Assembly (NCBI RefSeq): GCF_014982785.1
Contig: NZ_JADCKB010000002.1
Location: 124,001 to 188,000, forward strand
DNA: 64,000 nucleotides
DNA from: Ructibacterium gallinarum
GTDB lineage: Bacteria > Bacillota > Clostridia > Monoglobales > Monoglobaceae
Direction: 5' to 3'
Under the pieces are notes generated by a model. It was not told the DNA's origin, searched no databases, and was given only the letters and a program-made list of their open reading frames with translations. This document shows positions 1-8,800 of this stretch, piece by piece (positions within the stretch are counted from its first letter, which is position 1; each line of letters opens with the position of its first letter). Both the position numbers and the translations under genes were made by a program.

Positions 1-188
1 GCCGTATCTTTGAAACCACCGTCCCCGACCGTTATGACGTGCAGATCACTCTGCAGGGCGATGGTATGGAGACCGAAAACACACTGGAAATTAACAATAA
101 CGCCATTCGCGTAGGCATGGGCGCCGCCATGAAGAGCAAAAACTGGGCCGGCTTTGGATTTGTGCTTACCGCGGATGTGGTACAATAG
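1..188 (+). CDS. DUF4330-like protein, C-terminal end only
   Basis: The window opens inside an open frame (codons start at base 3) that ends in TAG 11 nt before the next gene. The visible 61 residues include the stretch ENTLEINNNAIRVGMGA and end in ...VLTADVVQ, the kind of beta-rich tail seen in DUF4330 proteins. The following gene is a full DUF4330-type protein, so this is probably a neighbouring paralogue in the same operon. The N-terminus lies outside the window and the function of the family is unknown. Confidence 0.55.
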   Translation, partial: RIFETTVPDRYDVQITLQGDGMETENTLEINNNAIRVGMGAAMKSKNWAGFGFVLTADVVQ

Positions 189-199
189 GAGGATTTGCC

Positions 200-688
200 A
201 TGTTGAAAAAAGACGGAAAATTGTTTGGAAAAATCAGCATAATTGACATTGCTGTCATTCTTATTGTTGTATTGCTGGCCGCCGGGGTATTGATTAAGTT
301 TTCCGGCAACCAAAATGTACCGGTTTCCTCCGGTGAAAAACTGGAATGTGTGGTACAGGTGAAAAATGTCCGGGATTATACGGTAGAAGCCTTGAAAAAA
401 GGCGGCCCGGTCTTTGACAAGACCACCAAGGAATACATTGGCACCATTACCGGCGTTACCACCGAGCCGGGTGAAACGACTCTGCTTTTAAACGACGGCT
501 CTTACCGCAATGTGGAAACCGAAGGCCGGTACAACGCCTATGTCACCATCGCCTTTGACGGCAAAGAAAGTGACGGCGGCTATTACACCGCTACCAATAA
601 ACAGATGGCCGCCGGTTCCTCCCTGGGAATGAACGCCAAATATTCCCAGTGCGACGGCACCATTTATGAAGTAAGACACGCCCAATAG
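200..688 (+). CDS. DUF4330 domain membrane-anchored protein
   Basis: 162 residues. A charged N-terminus (MLKKDGKLFGKIS) leads into one hydrophobic segment at about residues 14-32, followed by an extracytoplasmic beta-rich domain with the DUF4330 pattern (VVQVKNVRDYT, then AYVTIAFDG). The start is supported by AGGAGG 8 nt upstream. It follows the partial DUF4330-like gene at a short distance, and two strong terminators close the unit downstream. The family lies near exopolysaccharide or envelope genes in other bacteria, but the biochemical role is not known. Confidence 0.65.
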   Translation: MLKKDGKLFGKISIIDIAVILIVVLLAAGVLIKFSGNQNVPVSSGEKLECVVQVKNVRDYTVEALKKGGPVFDKTTKEYIGTITGVTTEPGETTLLLNDGSYRNVETEGRYNAYVTIAFDGKESDGGYYTATNKQMAAGSSLGMNAKYSQCDGTIYEVRHAQ

Positions 689-710
689 AAACACACGTGC
701 AAAACTCCCG

Positions 711-744
711 AAAAACGGCCGCGCTTAATGCGGGCCGTTTTTTT
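711..744 (+). terminator. Rho-independent terminator of the DUF4330 unit
   Basis: Arms AAAAACGGCC and GGCCGTTTTT around an 11-12 nt loop, followed by a T run 25 nt after the stop codon. Confidence 0.8.
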
Positions 745-803
745 GAAAAGAGGAGAAGGTTTGCCAAAAAGGTGCTGTCCCGGCAAAAGCCAAAAAAAAC
801 AAA

Positions 804-851
804 GCTCCCAAAAAATGGCCGGGCAAATCCGGTCTTTTGGGAGCCTTTTTT
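804..851. terminator. Second, probably bidirectional terminator
   Basis: Arms GCTCCCAAAA and TTTTGGGAGC enclose an inner ATGGCCGGG...CCGGTC element, then a T run. It sits between convergent genes and could stop both. The inner AAAAAATGGCCGGG core recurs in another hairpin near 28.2 kb, so it may belong to a dispersed hairpin family. Confidence 0.7.
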
Positions 852-900
852 CTTATATTCCCCGCGGCATAAAGGAAACTAAAATGCGGCAGGCGCAAAA

Positions 901-1452
901 TCACGATTCCCGGCGATAGAGGATGGGCGTATCATAGCCAAAGGTCCTTTTTCCGTTTACTTCCATGGATTCGCTGACCTCCAGCACCTCCTTAGAAAAC
1001 CGCTCGTGCAATGTAAATTTCAGAACCGGCGAAAACATACTCACGCTCCCGCCTTCCCAGACACCCTCCTTTTCCGTATACAGGGCGGGGACAAACTTTG
1101 CAGAGGGTTTCAGTTCCTCAAAATCAAGCTGCTCTACATTGGCATAGGAAAAGGTGTTTTTGTCAAAGCCCAGGGGCATCTCATAAGAGGTCAGCCGGAT
1201 CCCTTCCGCCTCTTCCGTAAACAAAAACAAATGCGGCGACGGATTTCGGTTTTCCCCCACCGTATAATAGCTCTCCTCAATCATAAACTCCCCCGCAAAA
1301 TCCGGCGGCAGGTTTTTGATCTTGGCATTGCAGGCCGTGTTGACATGCTCTGCATAGGGAAAATTAGTCCCGTCCCCTTTTCTTTCCTGATACTGCTGTG
1401 CATTGTTAAAAGTCCCTGTTAAAATTTCCATAAATTCGGTTAATCTGCTCAT
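901..1452 (-). CDS. CpcT/CpeT-like (lipocalin-fold) protein of unknown role
   Basis: 183 residues, no signal peptide, no membrane segment. The N-terminal FMEILTGTFNNAQQY followed by EESYYTV and a run of amphipathic beta strands resembles the CpcT/CpeT (DUF1001) phycobilin-lyase fold. Nothing else in the window suggests phycobiliproteins, so if the assignment is right this is a non-photosynthetic member of unknown ligand. It starts 14 nt after the stop of the alarmone synthetase gene with a good AGGAGGAG ribosome site, so the two are probably co-transcribed. The assignment rests on pattern only. Confidence 0.4.
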   Translation of the reverse strand: MSRLTEFMEILTGTFNNAQQYQERKGDGTNFPYAEHVNTACNAKIKNLPPDFAGEFMIEESYYTVGENRNPSPHLFLFTEEAEGIRLTSYEMPLGFDKNTFSYANVEQLDFEELKPSAKFVPALYTEKEGVWEGGSVSMFSPVLKFTLHERFSKEVLEVSESMEVNGKRTFGYDTPILYRRES

Positions 1453-1466
1453 TTCTGTCTCCTCCT

Positions 1467-2276
1467 TTATTCAAAGGGTACATCAAACTTACTCAGTTTC
1501 TCCAGTAAAATATCGTCCTCGCTCTGTTCTCCGGTTGCCGCCTCCAGGCTCTTGCGGATCTCCAGCATTCTGGCGTCCGTGCCGGCAATCACATCAGCGC
1601 ATTCCTTGAGCTCCTGTACAATCCGCTTCTCGTCCGCGATCTCCTGCTTGTATTTCAGCTGATGCTCAAGGCTCGCCCAAAAATCCATGGCAATGGTACG
1701 AATCTGTACCTCCACCGTCATCTTTCGGGTCTCGTTGGCGAAAAACACCGGCACCCGTACAATCAGATGCAAACTCCGGTACCCGTTGGGCTTGGGGTTT
1801 GCGATATAATCCTTCCTTGCAATCAGTTCGATATCGTCCTGCTGAATCAGCGTCTTTGCCACCGCGTAAATATCGTCCACATAGGCACAAATCACCCGCA
1901 CCCCTGCCACGTCATGAATATTCTTTTCAATATTGGCAAGGGAAAAAGGGATATCCAAACGATCCAGCTTATCCCCAATGCTGGTGGTGGTCTTGAGCCG
2001 GGACTTGATGAACTTGATGGGATTGCGCTGGTACAGCACATTAAACTCAGTGTTGAGCACATCAAACTTGGTGCGGATCTCCTTCATGGCACAGGCATAG
2101 CGCATGCGCAGCTCCTTATAGCCGATCATGGTATTCATCATTTCCTTGGAGCGAAGGAACAGCGCTTCTGCCTGTTCTTCTCCAACTCCCATCACTTCTG
2201 CGGAAAGCTGAATCAGGGATTTGGATTCCTCCTCCGAGGGCGTATATTCCTGCATTTGAAGATCCATTTCATTCAT
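1467..2276 (-). CDS. Small alarmone synthetase (RelA/SpoT nucleotidyltransferase domain, YjbM/RelQ type)
   Basis: 269 residues with a lone RelA/SpoT synthetase domain: no HD hydrolase, TGS or ACT domains, matching small alarmone synthetases that make (p)ppGpp from ATP and GTP/GDP. Key motifs seen are RLKTTTSIGDKL (substrate loop), NPKPNGYRSLHLIV (catalytic strand) and VEVQIRTIAMDFWASLEHQLKYK-type sequence at about residues 185-207, where the QIR and the EH pair are family signatures. The N-terminal about 60 residues are helical and variable. Own promoter upstream; an XTP pyrophosphatase gene lies just upstream on the same strand, giving a nucleotide-signalling neighbourhood. Confidence 0.88.
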   Translation of the reverse strand: MNEMDLQMQEYTPSEEESKSLIQLSAEVMGVGEEQAEALFLRSKEMMNTMIGYKELRMRYACAMKEIRTKFDVLNTEFNVLYQRNPIKFIKSRLKTTTSIGDKLDRLDIPFSLANIEKNIHDVAGVRVICAYVDDIYAVAKTLIQQDDIELIARKDYIANPKPNGYRSLHLIVRVPVFFANETRKMTVEVQIRTIAMDFWASLEHQLKYKQEIADEKRIVQELKECADVIAGTDARMLEIRKSLEAATGEQSEDDILLEKLSKFDVPFE

Positions 2277-2319
2277 CCTTCTTCCTCCTCTCTCCCTGCA
2301 ACACTTTTCTTACAGCCCT

Positions 2320-2348
2320 ACCATACTCCATTCCAGACCGAAAGTCAA
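2320..2348 (-). promoter_or_regulatory. Sigma-A type promoter for the alarmone synthetase gene
   Basis: On the minus strand TTGACT, 17 nt, TATGGT, about 45 nt before the start codon. Confidence 0.55.
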
Positions 2349-2397
2349 GCGAATCAAAAAGAATTATTAAAAAAGACATAAACTGTTTACGGATCGT

Positions 2398-3000
2398 TTA
2401 CAATTCCGCCTCTTCCTCCATGACCGCATCATAAAAGGCGCGAAGCGCACGGCTCCTGTGGCTGATGGCATTCTTGATATAGGGCTCTAATTCCGCAAGT
2501 GTCCTGGCATACTTTTCCGTATAAAAAACCGGGTCATAGCCAAAACCGCTCTCCCCTTTTGGCTCCGCAGTGATCCGGCCTTCGCATTCCCCCCGGAAAA
2601 ACCGAGTCTCCTTTCCCGGCCGGGCAAGGGCAATCACGCAGACAAACCGCGCCGTCCGCTCCTGGGGCGGCACACCGTCAAGGGCGGTCAGCAGTTTTTT
2701 GATATTATCCCCATCCGAAGCGTTTTCTCCAGCATACCTTGCCGTATAAATCCCCGGGGCGCCGGACAGATAATCCACGCACAATCCGCTGTCATCGGCG
2801 ATCACCGCCTTTCCCGTTGCCCTCATAATGGTTTCCGCCTTTTTGGCGGCGTTTTCTTCAAAGCTTGCGCCGTCTTCCACCACTTCTATCTCCCCGGCTC
2901 CCGCTTCGGTTTGGGTAATGATCTCAAACCCCATCCCCAGTATCTCCCTAATTTCCTCCGCCTTATGGGCGTTTTTACTTGCCAGTACATATGTTCTCAT
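2398..3000 (-). CDS. rdgB: RdgB/HAM1-type XTP/dITP pyrophosphatase
   Basis: 200 residues from the chosen ATG (MRTYVLASKNAHKAEEI). Family enzymes hydrolyse dITP, XTP and related deaminated purine nucleotides to monophosphates, keeping them out of DNA. Signatures seen are the N-terminal ASKNAHK substrate loop, VIADDSGLCVDYL, GAPGIYTARYAGE, and the C-terminal GFGYDPVFY followed by SHRSRALRAF. A longer reading frame extends 20 codons upstream, but the family begins exactly at this Met and AAGGACGG-type ribosome-binding sequence lies just before it. The gene precedes the alarmone synthetase gene. Confidence 0.92.
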   Translation of the reverse strand: MRTYVLASKNAHKAEEIREILGMGFEIITQTEAGAGEIEVVEDGASFEENAAKKAETIMRATGKAVIADDSGLCVDYLSGAPGIYTARYAGENASDGDNIKKLLTALDGVPPQERTARFVCVIALARPGKETRFFRGECEGRITAEPKGESGFGYDPVFYTEKYARTLAELEPYIKNAISHRSRALRAFYDAVMEEEAEL

Positions 3001-3092
3001 ACTTTCTTCCGTCCTTTCCACATCTTTATCATACCATAACCCCGCGTCGTTGTAAACCACAAAAAAACTTTACAAAAAGCAGGCTTTCCCCC

Positions 3093-3121
3093 TTGTTGCC
3101 GGCGCGGCAATGTGTTATAAT
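3093..3121 (+). promoter_or_regulatory. Promoter for the GH78-like gene
   Basis: TTGTTG, 17 nt, TATAAT, about 90 nt upstream of the start codon. Confidence 0.55.
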
Positions 3122-3211
3122 ATTTAAAATGGTTGTTTATGCCCTCATGCGGAAACAAAATGCCAATTTAGTACAATAAACTGTAAAACAATACCCGGGA
3201 GATTATATACT

Positions 3212-4759
3212 ATGGACACCAAAGAAATATTTTTAACCAAAGCGGAAGTATACAAACCTTCCCTTTGCCGCAAAGAAACGGCACCCATTGCCATGATAGC
3301 GCCTTTTATGGGTGCATCGGACTGGGAATATAAAAAAATTTGCGATGCGGCGGAGCTCTCCTCTATGGTTCTGGGCAAAGGCGATAAAATTTGCCTGGAC
3401 TTTGGAGATCATCAGGTGGGGTACCTGCACTTTACCATCACGCCCAAGGAGGGACTGCCGGATGCTCCCGCATATATCAAACTGAAATTTGGCGAACGGA
3501 TCTGTGAGATCGCAGAAAAATTCAGCCAAAGTGATGTTTCTGCGGCCACAAGCATAAGCTCCAGCTGGATACAAGAAGAATCTATACATATTGATATTCT
3601 GCCGCAAAGAATCAGCCTGCCTCGGAGATACGCTTTTCGCTTTATGGAAATTGAGGTGCTGGACACCTCTCCTTACTATAAAATTACAATAGACAACGTG
3701 CTGTGCGAAAGTGTTTCTGCCGTGGATATGGATACCATAAAACCCTGCGGCGGCATAGACAGCACCCTTGACAAAATTGACAGCATTTCCATCAAGACCA
3801 TGGCAGAATGTGCGCAGGATGTGTTTGAAGACGGGCCAAAACGTGACAGGCGTCTGTGGATCGGCGATTTAAGGCTGGAAGCCCTGGCGGATTATGAAAC
3901 CTTTCAAAATTATGATCTTGTCAAGCGCTGTATGTACCTTTTTGCGGGCACCGCAAACGAAGACGGCCAGGTTGGCTCCTGCCTGTATGTTCAGCCACAG
4001 CCGGTGGCCGACCGCATTTATCTGTTTGACTATACCCTTTTGTACGTCTGCTGTCTGTATGACTATTACATGGAAACCAAGGATATGCCCTTTTTAAAAG
4101 AGCTTTGGGACACCGCATACCGCCAGATAGAAATCGCATTACAGCGAGTCGATGAAAACGGCCTGCTCCCCGACAGCAAGGACTGGGATTGTTTTATTGA
4201 CTGGAACCCAAACCTAAACAAACAGGCAAGCGCCCAGGGCGTTTTGATTTATACCCTGAAAAGAGCAAAAGAACTGGCAAACATTCTCGGCGATACCGCC
4301 AGAGCGGAAGAAAGTGACCGCTTGATTCGGCGGCTGAGCGACAGCGCCCTGCAATTTTTATGGGATGAAACAAGCGGCTTTTTCCGCAGCGGCGATCAGC
4401 GTCAGATCTCCTGGGCTTCCCAGATATGGCTGGTTTTGGCAGAGATCCTTGATCCGCAGCAGAACGCGGCGCTGTTAAAGCGGCTGATGAAAACGAATCC
4501 CAAAATCAACATGGTGACGCCCTATCTGCACCATTACTTTGTGGAAGCACTGCTGGCAAGCGGACTTAAGGAAGAAGCCTTTTTGCATATCAAAAACTAT
4601 TGGGGCGGTATGGTGAAAGAGGGCGCCGACTGCTTTTATGAGATATACGACCCCCAAAACCCGCTCTCTTCCCCATACGGCACGAGGGCAAAAAACAGTT
4701 ACTGCCATGCGTGGAGCAGTACGCCCTGCTATTTTATCCGGAAATACTTGGATAAATAG
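3212..4759 (+). CDS. GH78-like alpha-L-rhamnosidase family protein
   Basis: 515 residues without signal peptide. The first about 190 residues are beta-rich, and the remainder is an (alpha/alpha)-barrel with the GH78-type segment EDGPKRDRRLWIGDL, which corresponds to the DCPQRDERLGWTGD region of alpha-L-rhamnosidases, and a C-terminal SPYGTRAKNSYCHAWSSTP segment as in that family. It is shorter than secreted multi-domain rhamnosidases and is probably cytoplasmic, acting on imported oligosaccharides or glycosides. The substrate is not predictable. It stands as a single gene with its own promoter; the ispG ribosome site follows 36 nt later. Confidence 0.6.
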   Translation: MDTKEIFLTKAEVYKPSLCRKETAPIAMIAPFMGASDWEYKKICDAAELSSMVLGKGDKICLDFGDHQVGYLHFTITPKEGLPDAPAYIKLKFGERICEIAEKFSQSDVSAATSISSSWIQEESIHIDILPQRISLPRRYAFRFMEIEVLDTSPYYKITIDNVLCESVSAVDMDTIKPCGGIDSTLDKIDSISIKTMAECAQDVFEDGPKRDRRLWIGDLRLEALADYETFQNYDLVKRCMYLFAGTANEDGQVGSCLYVQPQPVADRIYLFDYTLLYVCCLYDYYMETKDMPFLKELWDTAYRQIEIALQRVDENGLLPDSKDWDCFIDWNPNLNKQASAQGVLIYTLKRAKELANILGDTARAEESDRLIRRLSDSALQFLWDETSGFFRSGDQRQISWASQIWLVLAEILDPQQNAALLKRLMKTNPKINMVTPYLHHYFVEALLASGLKEEAFLHIKNYWGGMVKEGADCFYEIYDPQNPLSSPYGTRAKNSYCHAWSSTPCYFIRKYLDK

Positions 4760-4794
4760 CCCCAAAGCATGAATTTTTACAGGAGGAATGCTAT

Positions 4795-5835
4795 ATGAAA
4801 ACCGTAACCATCGGAAAGGTAACCATCGGAAACGGTAATCCCATTGCGGTGCAGTCCATGACCAATGTGGCAACCAGCGACGCAGACGCCGCCATCAACC
4901 AGGTGAACCAGCTGGCAAAGGCCGGCTGTGATATTGTCCGTCTGGCAGTGCCGGATGAGGCCGCCGCCTGTGCCATGGAAACCATTCTTGCCCATACCTC
5001 CGTCCCGCTGGTTGCGGACATCCACTTTGACTACCGCCTGGCGCTGATGTGCATAGAACGCGGGGTGCATAAAATCCGGATCAATCCGGGCAATATCGGC
5101 AGTGAGGAACGGGCTGGCGCCGTGGCAAAAGCCGCCCGGCAAAAGGGAATCCCCATCCGCATTGGAGTTAACGGCGGTTCCTTGGAAAAAGGCCTGCTGG
5201 AAAAGTGCGGCGGCGATTTGGCCCGTGCCATGGTGGAAAGCGCCAAACGCCACATTGCCATTTTAAACCGCTATGACTTTGACGATATTGTGCTTTCCAT
5301 GAAATCCTCGGACGTAAAAACCACCATTGCCGCCTACCGTCTGGCCCGGGAAACCTTCCCCTATCCCCTGCATCTGGGGGTGACCGAAGCGGGAACCTTA
5401 AAGAGCGGCATAGTCAAATCCGCCATTGGCATCGGCGCCCTGCTTGCCGACGGTATCGGCGACACCATTCGGGTATCCTTGACAGACGACCCTGTCAAAG
5501 AAGCGGAGGCGGGACACCTGATCCTAAGGGCCCTTGACCTTGAGGAAAACTGCATTCAGGTGGTGTCCTGCCCCACCTGCGGCAGAACCAAAATTGACCT
5601 GATTCCCATTGCCAAGGCAGTGACCGAAGCGGTGGAGCAGATCCCCGCCCAGCTGAAAGTTGCGGTGATGGGCTGTGTGGTCAACGGCCCCGGCGAGGCC
5701 AAGGACGCCGATATCGGCATTGCCGGTGGCGACGGCTGTGCCGTCTTATTCAAAAAGGGACAGGTCATCCGCAAGATCCCGGAGGATCAGATTGTGGAAT
5801 GCCTGCTGACCGAAATTAGGAGAATGACAGAATGA
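4795..5835 (+). CDS. ispG: 4-hydroxy-3-methylbut-2-en-1-yl diphosphate synthase (IspG/GcpE)
   Basis: 346 residues. This 4Fe-4S enzyme of the MEP isoprenoid pathway reductively opens MEcPP to HMBPP. Seen: N-terminal TIM-barrel start with IGNGNPIAVQSMTN, VRLAVPDEAAA, VPLVADIHFDYRLA, KIRINPGNIG, and the C-terminal cluster ligands CPTCGRT at about residue 260 and GCVVNGPGEAKDADIG at about 292. The length is the short bacterial form without an insert domain. AGGAGG precedes the ATG. The stop overlaps the polC start by 4 nt, so replication and isoprenoid genes are translationally coupled. Confidence 0.95.
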   Translation: MKTVTIGKVTIGNGNPIAVQSMTNVATSDADAAINQVNQLAKAGCDIVRLAVPDEAAACAMETILAHTSVPLVADIHFDYRLALMCIERGVHKIRINPGNIGSEERAGAVAKAARQKGIPIRIGVNGGSLEKGLLEKCGGDLARAMVESAKRHIAILNRYDFDDIVLSMKSSDVKTTIAAYRLARETFPYPLHLGVTEAGTLKSGIVKSAIGIGALLADGIGDTIRVSLTDDPVKEAEAGHLILRALDLEENCIQVVSCPTCGRTKIDLIPIAKAVTEAVEQIPAQLKVAVMGCVVNGPGEAKDADIGIAGGDGCAVLFKKGQVIRKIPEDQIVECLLTEIRRMTE

Positions 5836-8800
5836 AAACAGGAATTTTGGATTTATTCGATAAAGTAACGGTGACCGAAGCCTTTGCCCAAACGCTGGAA
5901 AAAACCGTCTTAAACCGCTGTGATCTCTATCTTCAGGAGAACCGGGCGGAGATCGAACTCAGCGCCCCCGCCTTTCTTGACCGCAGGGAGCTTTTTGCCT
6001 ATCAAGATGCGGTGGAAAAGGTGTATCACCTGAAAAAACTGGATTTTTGTCTGCGCTATCCAGGCCTTGCACCCACAAAGGCTTATTTTGAAGATTTGTT
6101 AGCGGCCTTTTTGCAGGACAACAGCGCCTGCCGCAGCTGCCTGGACGGTGCGGAGATAGCGTTTGCTGACGGACAGCTGACCGTCAGCAGAATTCGGGGC
6201 GGAGAAGATTTGCTGCGCCAGCGGCAGTTCACCGAAAAAATAATAACAACCACCCGGGAAGAAACCGGGACAGAAATTACCATATCACTTTCCTTTGATA
6301 CCATTGATATGGAAGCCTATCTTGAAAACCGGGAAAAAGACACCCAGCGTCTGGCAGAGCAGGCGGCGGCGGTACGGGGAAGCGCTCCTGCTTCCTCCGC
6401 CAAGAGCGATGGCGGAAGCAAACCCGTTTCCGGCACGGTTTACGGTAAGCCCATCACCAAAGAGAACATGGCCATCATTGACATGACCGAGGGCATGAAG
6501 GGCTGTGTCGTAGAAGGCGAGGTCATCAGCGCCGAGGTACGGGAGCTGAAACGCAACAACCGCCTGACCGGAAATGCAGTTATTGACTTTGACATCGGCG
6601 ATGACAGCTGGGCCTGCTCCTGCAGTTTATTTGGCAAAACGGAGCGCATGGCAAAGGCCATGAAGGCCGTTGCCGAGGGTCAGCGGCTGAAAATACAGGG
6701 GGATTATGAAGTAGACGACTATGCCCACAAACCCCTTTTGAAAATCTCTGCCATAGAGCTGTTAGACCCCCTGCCCATGCGGCAGGACAATGCGCCGGAA
6801 AAACGGGTGGAACTGCATCTGCACACCAAAATGAGCGCCATGGATGCAGTCACCTCTGCCACCGATTTGATCAAGCGGGCCGCCAAATGGGGACACAAGG
6901 CCATTGCCATCACCGACCACGGCGTGGCCCAAGCCTTTCCGGAAGCCCACAAGGCCGCTTCCGCCGTCCGCAAGAGCGGGCAGGACTTTAAGGTGCTCTA
7001 CGGCGTGGAGGGGTATCTCATCAATGATACCGAATCCGCCGCCCACAGCCTTGCCAGCCTTGACAAAAAGGGCGCATACATTGTCTTTGATATTGAAACC
7101 ACCGGGCTCAGCGCCAGCAAGAATCAGATTACCGAAATTGGTGCGGTGCGGGTGGAAAACGGCGAGATGAAAGAAACCTTTTCCCAACTGATCAACCCCC
7201 TCTGCCCCATTCCGGCAGAGATCACCCGGCTGACCGGCATCAGTGACGACATGGTGGCGGATCAGCCCCCCATCGACCAGGTACTGCCCCGGTTTCTGGA
7301 ATTTTGCGGAGATACGCCGGTGGTTGCCCACAACGCCGGCTTTGATACCGGATTTATCCGGCAGAAAGCCACAGAGCGGGGCCTTGCCTTTCACAATAAA
7401 ATCATTGATACCCTGCGGCTTTCACGGGAACTGTTTCCCCAGCACGCCAAGCACTCCTTAGACGCGGTGGCAAAGCGGCTGGACGTTTCCCTGGAAAACC
7501 ACCACCGGGCTGTGGATGACGCCACGGCCACGGCAGAAATTTTCCTCAAATTTCTTGATATGATTCACGACCAATACGGAGATGTGCAGGAGGTCAACAT
7601 TGACACCCGGCCGTCCCTGATCAAAAACCCCAAATACCACATCATCCTGCTTGCCCAAAACTATACCGGACTGAAAAATCTCTATCGGCTGATTTCCAAG
7701 TCCAACCTGAAATACTTCTACCGCAAGCCGGTGATGCCAAAGAGCGTGATCCAAAAATTTCGGGAAGGGATCATCATTGGCTCTGCCTGTGAAGCCGGCG
7801 AGCTATATCGGGCCATGCTTGCAGGAAAATCCAAAGGGGAACTGGAGGAGATTGCCTCCTTTTACGACTATCTGGAGATTCAGCCCCTTGGCAACAATCA
7901 GTTTATGGTACGAAACGGCACCGTGCCGGATGAAAACGCCTTAAAGGATCTCAACCGCCGGATTGTGGAGATCGGCGACAAGCTGGGAATTCCCACCGCC
8001 GCCACCTGTGACGTACACTTTATGGATCCCAAGGACGAGGTTTACCGCCGGGTTTTGATGGGCGCCCAGGGCTTTGAGGACGCCGACCAGCAGGCGCCGC
8101 TGTATTTTAGAACCACCGAGGAAATGCTGGAAGAATTTTCATATCTTGGCCAAGAAAAGGCCAAAGAGGTGGTCATTACCAATCCAAATAAGATTGCCGA
8201 CCGGATTGAAAACATTCAGCCGGTAAAAGACGGCTCCTATCCCCCCTCCATCGAAAACTGCGAACAGGATCTGGTGGATATGTGCCATAAAAAGGCGCAC
8301 AAAATCTACGGCGACGTTCTTCCAAGAGTAGTACAGGAGCGGATGGACAAGGAGCTTGACTGTATTGTCAAATACGGCTATTCGGTGATGTATATGATCG
8401 CCCACAAGCTGGTCAAAAAATCCAACGAAGCCGGATATCTGGTAGGCTCCCGTGGCAGTGTCGGCTCCTCCTTTGCGGCGTTTTTGTCCGATATTACCGA
8501 GGTCAACGCCCTCTGCCCCCACTATGTCTGCCCCAATCCGGACTGCAAGCACAGCGAGTTTTTTGAACACGGCGAATATGCTGTAGGGCCTGACATGCCG
8601 GACAAAAACTGTCCCGAATGCGGCACCCTGATGCGAAAAGACGGACTGACCATTCCCTTTGAAACCTTCCTGGGCTTCAAAGGCGACAAGGTCCCGGATA
8701 TTGACCTTAACTTCTCCGGCGAATACCAGGCCACCGCCCACAAATACGTAGGCGAGCTGTTCGGTGACGAATATGTATTCAAGGCCGGAACCATTGGCAC

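Noticed and set aside
2386-2402. OmpR-type box upstream of the alarmone synthetase
   Set aside because: TTTACG-N5-TTTACA has one mismatch and overlaps the end of the rdgB coding sequence, so it is more likely chance.
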